Assembly: GCA_039812765.1 (NCBI GenBank)
Contig: JBDIBF010000008.1
Span: 1 to 64,000, forward strand
Reading direction: 5' to 3'
DNA: 64,000 nucleotides
DNA from: JADJVL01 sp039812765
Lineage (GTDB): Bacteria > Acidobacteriota > Holophagae > Holophagales > Holophagaceae
Both the position numbers and the translations under genes were made by a program. Shown piece after piece: positions 16,586 through 24,433 of this stretch. Position 1 is the stretch's first letter. Each line of letters starts with the position of its first letter. A model generated the notes under the pieces. That model was not told where the DNA came from. It was given only the letters and a program-made list of their open reading frames with translations, and ran no database searches.

Positions 16586-18771
16586 CAGGAGGCCCTCCGG
16601 GTCTCGCCGCTGCCTCCGGCGGCGAGGATCTTGAGGGTCTCCACCACCTCCGAGGCGGAGGAGGGGCGGTCCTCCTTGCGCTTTTGCATGAGGCGCTCGA
16701 TGAGGAAGCTGAGGCCGTCGGGGATGGCCGGCGCGAACTCCTTGGCCTTGGGGATGGGTGCGCTGAGCTGCATCCGCAGGGTCTCGGTCACCGACTCGTG
16801 GTCGTAGGGCGCGAAGCCCGTCACCAGCTCGTAGAGCATCACGCCCAGCGCGTAGAGGTCCGTGCGCGGATCCACCTGCTCGCCGCGCACCTGCTCCGGG
16901 GCCATGTACCGGGGCGTCCCGAAGACCTGGCCGCCCTCGTCCTTGCCCTTGGCGGCCACGGGTGCAGCGAGGCCGAAGTCCATGAGCTTCGCGTCGCCCC
17001 GGCCGTCGAAGAGGATGTTCAGGGGCTTGATGTCCCGGTGGACCACGCCTTCGGCATGGGCGGCCTCGAGGCCCTCCGCCACCTGCCGGGCGATGCGGAG
17101 CACGAGGCCCGTGGGCAGCGCGCCCCGCTCCTGCTGGAGCTGCTTGAGGGTCACGCCCTTGAGGTACTCCATGGACACGAAGGGGATGCCGTCGGACTCG
17201 CCGAAGTCGTGGGTGCGCAGCACGTACTTGTGGGAGATGCGCCGGGCCAGCTTGATCTCCTGCTTGAGCTGGTCCAGGAAGCCCGGCTCCATCTGGATCT
17301 CGGGGCGGATCACCTTGAGGGCCACGTCCTCGTCCAGCTGCTCGTCCCGTGCCTTGAGGACGACGCCCATGCCGCCCTTCCCGAGGATGCCCTCGATGCG
17401 GTAGCGGGACGCGAAGACGTCCCCGGGCTTGAGGGTCACGGTGCGCTTCTGGGGCTCGGGCATCTCCCCCCGGATGGCCTGGGACTCGGTGATGCGGACG
17501 GTGGCGTCGATGTCCACCACGGACATGCCGACCTTCGAGCCCATCGTGTGCAGCCCCTCCGCCATGCCGCCGCCGCTCTCCTGGGCCCGCACGGACTCCA
17601 GGGCCGCCAGCAGCTCGTCCTTGGCCTTCAGCTCCGAGAGCAGGGCCCGGAAGGCCAGGGTGAGGTAGCCCACCTCGTCCTCGCCCTTGAGGGCGGGGAT
17701 CTCCGGCCGCTCGCCCTCGGAGAGCGCGACGGCGGCCTGGGTGAGGTTCGCCAGCGGCGCGGTCACGCGGCGGGCCGAGGTCAGGGCCACGATGATGGCG
17801 ATCGCCAGGCCGAAGGCGCCGGCGATGAGGATGACATTGCGGATCAACCGGAAGGGCGCAAGGAACGGATCCAGGGGCATCAGGAGGATGTCCGCCACCT
17901 GCAGGTCCGCCGCGTTGGCCCCCCGGAGGGGGGCGAGGACCGCGAGGTAGGGGTGGCCCTCGACGTCCAGACGGAGGGGCTCGCTGCGCTTGCCCTCGAG
18001 CACGGCCTGCTTCGCAGCGCCGAAGCCGGGGTGGGATTCAAGCCTCGCGGCGAGGGCTCCACGGGTTCCGGCATCCACGGTGCCCCCCAACAGGCTGAAT
18101 CGGCTGAGCAGGCCGAAGTGGGCCCTGGGATCCCCCTTCCGGTCCGGGGGGAGGGAGACCTTCTTGAGTTCCACGGCCGCCTTGTCGTCCAGCCTGGTGC
18201 CGACGAGCATGACCCCGAGGGAGCTTCCGCCCGGAGTGGAAAGGGGCCGGGACACGGCGTGGTAGACGCCCCTGTAGGCGCCCTCCTTGATCTCGAAGAA
18301 GCCCCGGTAGGAGGGTCCCTTGATGCCGGCGGCAGCGGCCTCCTCGGGATGCATGGCCATCTGCACGATGCCCACGTCCGAGTAGTCCTGCTTGGCGCCG
18401 TCCGTGGTGCAGGAGAGCAGCATCCCGCTGGGCCGGACCACCACCGCCACTTCGGCGCTGAGGCGGCTCAGGTTCTCCAGCAGGGTGTCCCGGATGGAGG
18501 CGTAGTCCCCCTTCTCGATGTTGGCCTGGTTGCCCGAGTACTGGGTGAAGACCTCCAGGCCGGCGTCCATGATCCGGCCCTGCTGCTCGAAGGTCCGGTC
18601 CGCCACGGCGCTGGCGCCCACCATGCCCCGCAGGGCGGACTCCCGGGCCTGCCGGTCGGCCAGCACCACGGTGACCGCCACCAGGGCGCCGACGATGACC
18701 AGGATGGTGAGGGCGGTCCGGAAGAAGAACTTCCAGGCCAGGCTGCGGTACCACCGCACTTCGGTCTTCAT
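16585..18771 (-). CDS. Membrane sensor Ser/Thr protein kinase (PknB-like)
   Basis: This 728-residue protein has TM1 (about 13-38), an extracytoplasmic Cache-like sensor region (about 40-305), TM2 (311-331), a HAMP-like linker (332-385) and a eukaryotic-type kinase domain (457-716). The kinase looks active: glycine loop GKGGMGVV (464-471), Lys486 in VALKVI, HRDIKPLN (578-585), DFG (598-600) and the MAPEQ activation-segment end. It should phosphorylate Ser/Thr in response to an external ligand. An SD-like GGGGCC and the charged start support 18771; an upstream ATG adds 28 unlikely residues. Its stop overlaps the start of the six-repeat protein, a possible substrate or output. Confidence 0.9.
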   Translation of the reverse strand: MKTEVRWYRSLAWKFFFRTALTILVIVGALVAVTVVLADRQARESALRGMVGASAVADRTFEQQGRIMDAGLEVFTQYSGNQANIEKGDYASIRDTLLENLSRLSAEVAVVVRPSGMLLSCTTDGAKQDYSDVGIVQMAMHPEEAAAAGIKGPSYRGFFEIKEGAYRGVYHAVSRPLSTPGGSSLGVMLVGTRLDDKAAVELKKVSLPPDRKGDPRAHFGLLSRFSLLGGTVDAGTRGALAARLESHPGFGAAKQAVLEGKRSEPLRLDVEGHPYLAVLAPLRGANAADLQVADILLMPLDPFLAPFRLIRNVILIAGAFGLAIAIIVALTSARRVTAPLANLTQAAVALSEGERPEIPALKGEDEVGYLTLAFRALLSELKAKDELLAALESVRAQESGGGMAEGLHTMGSKVGMSVVDIDATVRITESQAIRGEMPEPQKRTVTLKPGDVFASRYRIEGILGKGGMGVVLKARDEQLDEDVALKVIRPEIQMEPGFLDQLKQEIKLARRISHKYVLRTHDFGESDGIPFVSMEYLKGVTLKQLQQERGALPTGLVLRIARQVAEGLEAAHAEGVVHRDIKPLNILFDGRGDAKLMDFGLAAPVAAKGKDEGGQVFGTPRYMAPEQVRGEQVDPRTDLYALGVMLYELVTGFAPYDHESVTETLRMQLSAPIPKAKEFAPAIPDGLSFLIERLMQKRKEDRPSSASEVVETLKILAAGGSGETRRAS

Positions 18772-18923
18772 GGGGGCCTCTTGGCGGGGAGCTGGGAACG
18801 GCGTAGGGTGACTCGATCTTAGCCTCTGATGCCTGTCCGGGTTTTCCCGTGTCATGTCCGGGCCGAACCCGTCATCCCAGTCCCTGCGCCGCCCGTAGGG
18901 GTTTCGGCTGTCCTGGAGGACCC
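18772..18923. promoter_or_regulatory. Divergent promoter region, kinase / ferritin-like genes
   Basis: This 152-base gap separates the start of the minus-strand kinase operon from the plus-strand ferritin-like gene, so it must hold both promoters. The most A+T-containing segment is near 18810-18850. I could not assign a convincing -35/-10 pair. GGAGGA precedes the ATG at 18924. Confidence 0.35.
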
Positions 18924-19499
18924 ATGTCCGATCGCCGCGGATTCCTCGCCACCCTCGCCGGGGGCGCCGCCCTGGCGGCCCTGCCCTCCCTGACCCTGGG
19001 CTGCGCCAGGCCTGACGCGGCCCCGTCCGCCGGGGGGGAACGCCCGGTCTCCGACCTGACCCTCCTCAACGGGGCCCTGGAGCTGGAGCACACCGCGGTG
19101 TACGCCTACGGCCTGGCGGCGGGATCAGGGCTGCTCTCCAAGGGCGCCCTGGCGGTGGGAGGCACCTTCAAGACCAGCCACGAGACCCACCGGGAGGCCC
19201 TCAGCGCGGTGATCACCAGTCTCGGGGGCTCGCCGGTGGACGCCAGGCGGTCCTATGACTTCAGCGCCTTCGAGCTGAAGACCGAGGTGGACGTGCTGCG
19301 CCTCGCCCTCTTCCTCGAGATGAAGGCCGCCCGGGCCTACCAGGCCGCCATCGCCAGGCTCCAGTCCCGTTCCCTCCTGGACGCCGCCGCGCGCATCATG
19401 GGGGACGAGGTGAGCCATGCCGCCGTTCTCCGTTCCGTCCTGGGCAAGGCCCCGGTGGGCTTCTACGGCCAGATCGATGAAGTGGGCTTCGACAGCTAG
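18924..19499 (+). CDS. Tat-exported ferritin-like protein (lipoprotein candidate)
   Basis: This 191-residue protein begins SDRRGFLATLAGGAALAALP, a Tat signal, with lipobox-like TLGC (C27). The mature part is a four-helix ferritin-like domain of the DUF4439/PF13668 type. Metal-ligand-like motifs are ALELEHTAVYAYG, KTSHETHREAL, LFLEMKAARAYQ and GDEVSHAAVLR, each placing Glu/His as in di-iron proteins. Export folded suits a pre-assembled metal site. The ATG at 18924 has GGAGGA upstream. The next gene, an exported copper-type protein, starts inside this gene (23-base overlap), indicating an operon with possible periplasmic redox or metal handling. Confidence 0.85.
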   Translation: MSDRRGFLATLAGGAALAALPSLTLGCARPDAAPSAGGERPVSDLTLLNGALELEHTAVYAYGLAAGSGLLSKGALAVGGTFKTSHETHREALSAVITSLGGSPVDARRSYDFSAFELKTEVDVLRLALFLEMKAARAYQAAIARLQSRSLLDAAARIMGDEVSHAAVLRSVLGKAPVGFYGQIDEVGFDS

Positions 19500-20142
19500 C
19501 CTCCTCGCCGCGCTTCCCCTCGCCGCGGGCAGCCTCGCGGGAAGCGTGAAGATCCTGGACAAGAACGGCAAGTCCCGGGAGCCGGTGAAGGACGTCATCG
19601 CCATCCTCGAACCGGTGGGCGCCCCCCGGCCGAAGGTGACACCTCGGCCGCTGCTCAGGATGAAGACCCACGGGAAGAAGTTCGTCCCCCGGGTCGCCTG
19701 GACGACCCCTGGCAGCCCCGTGGCCTTCCCCAACCAGGACTCCATCGTCCACAACGTCTTCAGCGTCTGCTGCGCCCAGCCCTTCGACACGGGCCAGTAC
19801 GAGCCCGGCGACAGCCCGCGGACCACGGTCACTAGGCCCGGCCTCGTGAAGCTCTATTGCAACGTGCACCACAAGATGAACGCCTTCCTCTGGGTGCTGG
19901 AGACGCCCTACGCCCAGGTGCTGGACAACCGCAGCACCCTGGACTTCCCCGACCTGCCCGAAGGCACCTACCGCCTCAAGCTCTGGCATCCCGAGACCGG
20001 CGAGCAGAGCTTCCCCATCACCATCCGGGACGGCGTGACCCGGGGCGACTGGACCCTGGGCGCCACGCTGCCGCCCTTCGAGCCGCATAAGAACAAGTTC
20101 GGTAAAGATTATCCCCCTGCGAAGGATGAAGGCTCGTACTGA
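19477..20142 (+). CDS. Exported cupredoxin-like protein
   Basis: This 221-residue protein has a signal peptide (MKWASTASLLAALPLAAG, then SLAG). It resembles the plastocyanin-like proteins often called methylamine-utilisation-type. Type 1 copper ligands are visible: His in SIVHNVFSV and the cluster YCNVHHKMNAF supplying Cys, His and Met. The C-terminal part, with GTYRLKLWHPETGEQ, is a carboxypeptidase-regulatory-like beta sandwich. It likely binds copper for electron transfer in the periplasm. The ATG at 19477 lies within the ferritin-like gene's last codons (23-base overlap); this start alone gives a signal peptide. Confidence 0.82.
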   Translation: MKWASTASLLAALPLAAGSLAGSVKILDKNGKSREPVKDVIAILEPVGAPRPKVTPRPLLRMKTHGKKFVPRVAWTTPGSPVAFPNQDSIVHNVFSVCCAQPFDTGQYEPGDSPRTTVTRPGLVKLYCNVHHKMNAFLWVLETPYAQVLDNRSTLDFPDLPEGTYRLKLWHPETGEQSFPITIRDGVTRGDWTLGATLPPFEPHKNKFGKDYPPAKDEGSY

Positions 20143-20386
20143 CCACCCGGGCCACCATTGCGGTCCTGTGTACTCAGAGAGCAGTTCGCGAGGTCCAGAA
20201 ATTCTGGCATGGTCCTCTTCGGCCCGCCTTTGGCGTCCCGAAGAGTGCCTTCAAGCACTGAATGAGCCACTCGCCCGTATCGGAAGACTGCTCAGGGGGG
20301 ATTTCTTACCGCTCGCGTTGACAGGATGGCGGGAACAGCTAGGGGGGGTATGATCTGGCGTCCATCCCTAAAGAAAGGAATCGAAG
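20143..20386 (+). promoter_or_regulatory. Leader of the Cys-peptide operon
   Basis: This 244-base non-coding gap is visibly less G+C-rich than its surroundings. It contains a perfect TTGACA at 20318-20323 and a good TATGAT at 20349-20354, but the 25-base spacing is too wide for a normal sigma-70 pair. TATGAT alone, 32 bases before the ATG at 20387, is the best -10 candidate. A strong SD (AAAGAAAGGAA) precedes the ATG. Confidence 0.45.
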
Positions 20387-20569
20387 ATGAGGCTCCTGTC
20401 TCGTGTCCTCGTGTTGCCGGTCCTGGTGTTTGGGGTCTCCAGTCCCGCCCGCGCCGACCTGAGCTGTCCCGCCGTGAGCGGGTGCAGGCTCGTGAAGCAG
20501 ATCGTCCATGTGGATGTCTACGCGGACGGGACGAACGTCTGGTGGGTCGAATGCACCTATCGTTGTTGA
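20387..20569 (+). CDS. Small exported peptide with four cysteines
   Basis: This 60-residue precursor has a signal peptide (MRLLSRVLVLPVLVFGVSSP, then ARA) and a mature part of about 36 residues. It has four Cys: C27, C33, C56 and C60, the last being the C-terminal residue. The end reads ADGTNVWWVECTYRC. A good SD precedes the ATG and composition is unlike the G+C-biased shadows. It begins a three-gene operon. The C-terminus resembles that of the 110-residue peptide at 58007 (NGIEIIQCSYITCR). Two disulfides in the periplasm or outside are likely. It could be a secreted peptide, a bacteriocin-like molecule or a structural peptide; nothing decides between these. Confidence 0.7.
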   Translation: MRLLSRVLVLPVLVFGVSSPARADLSCPAVSGCRLVKQIVHVDVYADGTNVWWVECTYRC

Positions 20570-20572
20570 GCC

Positions 20573-21040
20573 ATGGTCCTTTCACTTCTCCCTGCCGCTG
20601 CCCTTTGGATCTGCCCTCCGCCTGAGGCCCCGCGGAAGGTTCCCGTCTACTTCGTCCTGCACGGCGACGATCCGGCTTCCAAGGCGGCTCCTCCCTTTCA
20701 GGTGGAGGTCGAGCTCGAGATCCATCCGAAGGCTTCCGCGGTGGAGGGCCGGACGTTCCGGTGGAAGGGAGAATGGAAGAGCCTTGATCGCGACCTCGTC
20801 GATCGTCTGGGCGAGGTATCCATCCCGGTCCCGTCGGGCGGGGAGGCGCCCGTGCTCGAGGGGATCCTGAGGTCCCTCACGGTGGTGGACGCTGCGGGGA
20901 AACCCATCCTGCGGTTGAAAGGGAAGGAGGGGCCCCTCGTCGAAGTCGGGCGCCGCGCCCAGGGACTGAACTTCCGGGTCCAATGCACGTGGAAGGCCGA
21001 TAGGCTAAGCCTTGGCGTGAGCCTCGACACCCTCGAATGA
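20573..21040 (+). CDS. Unknown protein downstream of Cys-peptide
   Basis: This 155-residue protein starts 3 bases after the Cys-peptide stop. The first 15 residues (VLSLLPAAALWIC) are hydrophobic and could be a short signal with a Cys. The rest is beta-rich: KVPVYFVLHGDD, QVEVELEIHP, GRTFRWKGEWK and ILRLKGKEGPLVEVG. I do not recognise a family. It overlaps the next gene by an ATGA, so translation is coupled. Context suggests a partner of the Cys-peptide or of the following 381-residue protein, by inference only. Confidence 0.65.
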   Translation: MVLSLLPAAALWICPPPEAPRKVPVYFVLHGDDPASKAAPPFQVEVELEIHPKASAVEGRTFRWKGEWKSLDRDLVDRLGEVSIPVPSGGEAPVLEGILRSLTVVDAAGKPILRLKGKEGPLVEVGRRAQGLNFRVQCTWKADRLSLGVSLDTLE

Positions 21041-22182
21041 TCCCTCCGGTCGCCTGCCTCCAGGAGCCAGCGAAACCCGAGCCGGGCGGCATGCCCATGT
21101 CCCTGACGTCGGCCCTGGCCTTCAGGCAGGGAGGGCTGATCCTCCTCGATCCTCCCGCCCCCGATGCCTGGCGAAAAGCGCTTGCCACCGAACGGGCCCA
21201 GGACTTGGCGGACGATCTCCTCATCCGGTGGGAGAAGACCGTCACCCCGGAGCTGAGCCTGCTCGGGGTCCGCGAGCCGGGAGTGCATCTCCTCGCCCCG
21301 GATGGACGCCGCCTTGAATGGTGGTCCACGCCTCCGTCGGATCTGCCCGGGGCCCTCCGGAGCGCGGGGTGGAAGTCGTTGGATGACCAGTACTCAGAAC
21401 TGCTCCGGGCCAACCCCGAGCGGGTGGACCTGGCGTGGGCCAAGCTCGACCGAAGCCAGGCCCGGTGGCTCCGGGCCCCCACGGAGGCGCGGGCTGAAAC
21501 CTGCGCCTCCGACCTGGACCGCCTCCTGGGCCTGGAGTACTGGTCCACGGGAAGGTCCGTGTTCCTCAAGCCCGAGAAGGAAGCCCCGGCCTCCGTCCCC
21601 AAGCCGCTTGAGCGCGCCGCGATGAGGCACATGCCTGCGCTCGTGGCCCTGATCCGCGCCCAGCCGGAAGCGGTGGCCGCGTGGAACCTGGTGGCCTTCC
21701 TGCTGCCCTTCCACCCAGCGCCGCCACGGCTCGACCAGTTGCTCCGGGACTTGGCCCCCGGACCCGAAACCGACGTGGCCTTCTGGCCTCTCTCCGAAGC
21801 GGTCTCCCTCGCGGTGGAGCAGCGCAGAGCCGCGAAGGACTGGGCGGGGCTTCGGGCCTTTGCCCTTGCGCGGATAGAGGCCATCGAAGCCCGCGAGGCG
21901 CGGTTCCACCCCTCCGCCGCGGAGGCGTGGTCGGGTCGATTGGTCGTCACCAACGAAAAGGTGACCCGGTTCAGCCGCCGGGACGAAGCGCGGGCCGGGA
22001 AGGGCTACTGGCTCGCCCTCTGGCTCGAGGCGGCTCTGGAAACCGGCTCCGCCAGTCAGGCCGAAGAGGCTGCGCGCAGGCTGGCCGCGGAGGGAGACGG
22101 GAGCGGGCGTGTCCGTGGCATGCTGCTGTGCCGGCAAAAGGGGAGAGAGGATCTGGCCTCGGTCCTTCACGAGGCTCGGTGA
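21037..22182 (+). CDS. Unknown 381-residue protein
   Basis: The start ATG overlaps the stop of the preceding gene (ATGA). No convincing signal peptide is seen, although an internal MPMSLTSALAFRQGG may be the true start. Residues about 60-110 (LSLLGVREPGVHLLAPDGRRLEWW) resemble the thioredoxin-like pattern in which a strand, then DGR, precede a beta turn, without a CxxC. The C-terminal half is alpha-helical and TPR-like in composition (LALWLEAALETGSASQAEEAARRLAAEGDG). Function is unknown. It closes the three-gene operon headed by the Cys-peptide. Confidence 0.65.
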   Translation: MIPPVACLQEPAKPEPGGMPMSLTSALAFRQGGLILLDPPAPDAWRKALATERAQDLADDLLIRWEKTVTPELSLLGVREPGVHLLAPDGRRLEWWSTPPSDLPGALRSAGWKSLDDQYSELLRANPERVDLAWAKLDRSQARWLRAPTEARAETCASDLDRLLGLEYWSTGRSVFLKPEKEAPASVPKPLERAAMRHMPALVALIRAQPEAVAAWNLVAFLLPFHPAPPRLDQLLRDLAPGPETDVAFWPLSEAVSLAVEQRRAAKDWAGLRAFALARIEAIEAREARFHPSAAEAWSGRLVVTNEKVTRFSRRDEARAGKGYWLALWLEAALETGSASQAEEAARRLAAEGDGSGRVRGMLLCRQKGREDLASVLHEAR

Positions 22183-22261
22183 CCGTTCCCCCAAGCGGCG
22201 GCCTGAAGAACTGCGGCCGACTGTTGCTTCGAGCGGAGGATCGGCACCTACTGACCCCGCC

Positions 22262-23227
22262 TCACACCCCCGGCGAATCCCCCCGGCGGTGGTGGACCTT
22301 CTTCACCATGTACCGCGGCCGGTCCCGGGCCTCGACGTAGATGCGGCCGATGTATTCGCCCAGCAGGCCGAGGGCGAGGAACTGGCAGCCCACGAAGAAG
22401 AAGAGGATGGCGAAGAGGGTGAAGACCCCGCCCACGGTGCCCTCGGGGTGCAGGAAGCGGTAGGCCAGGAGGCCCAGGGCGAAGCAGACGCTGACGGCGC
22501 TGATGCCGACGCCCAGCACGGAGAGCATCTGCAGGGGCAGCAGGCTGAAGGAGGTGAGCAGGTCGAACTGGAGGTTGATGAGCTTCCAGAGGCCGTACTT
22601 GCTGTCGCCGGCGGCGCGCTCGGCGTGGGCCACGGGCACCTCGGTGATGCGCTTGGCGAAGGAATTGGCCAGCGCCGGGATGAAGGAGTGGCGTTCCTTG
22701 CAGAGCAGCATGGCGTCCACCACCTCGCGGCCGTAGGCGCGCAGCATGCAGCCGTAGTCGTGGAGCTTCACGCCGGTGGTCTTCCGCGTGATCATGTTGA
22801 CGACCTTGCTGGGCAGGCGGCGGAAGATCGAGTCGTTCGCCTCCCGGCCCTGGCGCCACCCGCCCACCACGTCGTAGCCCTCCTCGACCTTCGCGACGAG
22901 CTTGGGGATCTCCTCGGGGGGGTTCTGGAGGTCGGCGTCGAGGGTCACGACGACCTGCCCCTCCACCTCGGCGAAGGCGCCGAAGATGGCGGCGTGCTGG
23001 CCGTAGTTCCGGTTGAACTCGACGACCTTCACCCGGGGCTCGCGGCTGGCGATCTCCAGGAGCATGAAGAGGCTCTTGTCCTTGGATCCGTCGTCCGTGA
23101 AGACAACCTCCCAGTCCCGCCCGGGGTCGAAGTGCTCCTCCAGGACCTTGGAGAGCCGCTCCCAGAGGGCCGGGATGTTGGCCTCCTCGTTGTAGATCGG
23201 GATGACGACGGAGAGGTACGGATTCAT
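22262..23227 (-). CDS. Polyprenyl-phosphate glycosyltransferase, family 2 (ArnC/GtrB-like)
   Basis: This 321-residue membrane enzyme has a GT-A domain (1-220). SVVIPIYNEEANIPAL opens it; TDDGSKDKS and the DxD-type TLDADLQNPPEEI bind the nucleotide-sugar and metal. Two C-terminal TM helices (about 232-255 and 266-292) anchor it; the tail has EYIGRIYVEARDRPRYMV. This architecture is that of ArnC, GtrB and dolichyl-phosphate mannose synthase-like proteins, which load a sugar on undecaprenyl phosphate. The sugar cannot be read. It is divergent from the response-regulator gene, 35 bases apart. Confidence 0.9.
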   Translation of the reverse strand: MNPYLSVVIPIYNEEANIPALWERLSKVLEEHFDPGRDWEVVFTDDGSKDKSLFMLLEIASREPRVKVVEFNRNYGQHAAIFGAFAEVEGQVVVTLDADLQNPPEEIPKLVAKVEEGYDVVGGWRQGREANDSIFRRLPSKVVNMITRKTTGVKLHDYGCMLRAYGREVVDAMLLCKERHSFIPALANSFAKRITEVPVAHAERAAGDSKYGLWKLINLQFDLLTSFSLLPLQMLSVLGVGISAVSVCFALGLLAYRFLHPEGTVGGVFTLFAILFFFVGCQFLALGLLGEYIGRIYVEARDRPRYMVKKVHHRRGDSPGV

Positions 23228-23262
23228 GGGACCATTCTAGCGAGCAAGCCCGGAGCCGAGCC

Positions 23263-23985
23263 GTGAACGGTGCACCCAAGATCCTGCTGGTGGAAGACGA
23301 GCTGAGCCTGGCGGAGGGCATCAAGCTCAACCTGGAGATGGAGGGCCTGCCGGCCACCTGGATCACCCGGGGGGACGAGGCCCTGCGCCGCATCCAGGCG
23401 GAGACCTGGGACCTGGTGATCCTCGACGTGATGCTGCCGGGCATGGACGGCTTCTCGGTCTGCGAGCGCCTGCGGGACGCCAAGAACTTCACGCCCATCC
23501 TCTTCCTCACCGCCAAGAACACCGAGGACGACCGCGTCCACGGCTTCGAGACCGGCGGGGACGACTACCTGGGCAAGCCCTTCCAGGTGCGCGAGCTGCT
23601 CCTGCGGGTGCGCGCCATCCTGCGCCGGGAGGCCTGGTACAAGAACCGGTCCTTCGGCGGTCGGCAGGTCTTCGGCGAGCACTGGGTGGACTTCGAGAAC
23701 TTCGCCGGCGAAGGCCCCCACGGGCCGTTCACCCTCGGCGTGAAGGAGTGCATGATCCTCAAGCTCCTCATGGAGAAGGCCGGCCAGGTCGTGAGCCGCG
23801 CCGACATCATCGCCAAGGTCTGGGGCGGCGACGCCGAACCCACCACGCGGACCGTGGACAACTTCATCGTCAGGATCCGGAAGAGCATGGAGGTGGACCC
23901 CCACCACCCGCGGTGGGTGCACACCATCCGGAGCGTGGGGTACCAGTTCGATCCGGAGGGGAAGCTGAGGAAGGGCGAGGAGTGA
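23263..23985 (+). CDS. OmpR-family response regulator
   Basis: This 240-residue DNA-binding regulator has a receiver domain (about 6-120) with acidic pocket E11/D12, phospho-acceptor D55 (LVILDVMLPGMDGF), T/S in LFLTAKN and K in GKPF. A winged-helix domain (about 140-232) ends with VRIRKSMEVDPHHPRWVHTIRSVGYQF. The start is GTG at 23263. No histidine kinase is adjacent; the kinase may lie elsewhere. The short divergent gap to the glycosyltransferase gene suggests it may control that gene, which is inference. Confidence 0.9.
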   Translation: MNGAPKILLVEDELSLAEGIKLNLEMEGLPATWITRGDEALRRIQAETWDLVILDVMLPGMDGFSVCERLRDAKNFTPILFLTAKNTEDDRVHGFETGGDDYLGKPFQVRELLLRVRAILRREAWYKNRSFGGRQVFGEHWVDFENFAGEGPHGPFTLGVKECMILKLLMEKAGQVVSRADIIAKVWGGDAEPTTRTVDNFIVRIRKSMEVDPHHPRWVHTIRSVGYQFDPEGKLRKGEE

Positions 23986-24037
23986 GGCTCGAAGGATCCT
24001 CCTCTCGACGACGCGTGGACCCGCGGAGGGTTGATCC

Positions 24038-24382
24038 ATGACGACCCTGCCTGAAAAGGCGGAGCCCTGCGCGACCGGACCCGCCCCCGAGCCGCGCGCC
24101 TGGGCGCCCCACCATCGGGCGAGGATGCGGTTCGTCGCATCCATGCTGTTCGCCGTGCTGGCCATCTTCGGCTCGCTCATGCTCATCCCGTGGTGGAAGG
24201 AGGGATGGCAGGTGGCGGCGCTTCTGCTCAGCCTCGCCCCTGGCTTCTTCTACGGTTACAAGCTGAGGGGCTTCACGTGCCCCCGATGCGGGAAGGACTT
24301 CCACCGCGGCGAGACGACCATGCACTACTACTTTGTCCGGCAGTGCCGTGTTTGCGGCATCGGGGTGGACGAGCAGGGATGA
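24038..24382 (+). CDS. Membrane protein with C-terminal zinc ribbon
   Basis: This 114-residue protein has two TM helices (about 31-50 and 57-75). A C-terminal four-Cys zinc-ribbon-like knuckle follows: C81 and C84 in FTCPRCG, and C103 and C106 in RQCRVCG. The ribosome-binding site GGAGGG precedes the ATG. Function is unknown. It follows the response regulator at 52 bases on the same strand and may be co-transcribed. Confidence 0.7.
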   Translation: MTTLPEKAEPCATGPAPEPRAWAPHHRARMRFVASMLFAVLAIFGSLMLIPWWKEGWQVAALLLSLAPGFFYGYKLRGFTCPRCGKDFHRGETTMHYYFVRQCRVCGIGVDEQG

Positions 24383-24433
24383 CGCCACGCCGTCTGAGCG
24401 ACCCGGCGTCATCCTCGGGGGATCAGGGCGCCC

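Noticed and set aside
20318..20354. TTGACA and TATGAT as a sigma-70 promoter pair
   Set aside because: The 25-base spacer is too long. TATGAT may still be a -10 element, but the pair cannot be claimed as it stands.
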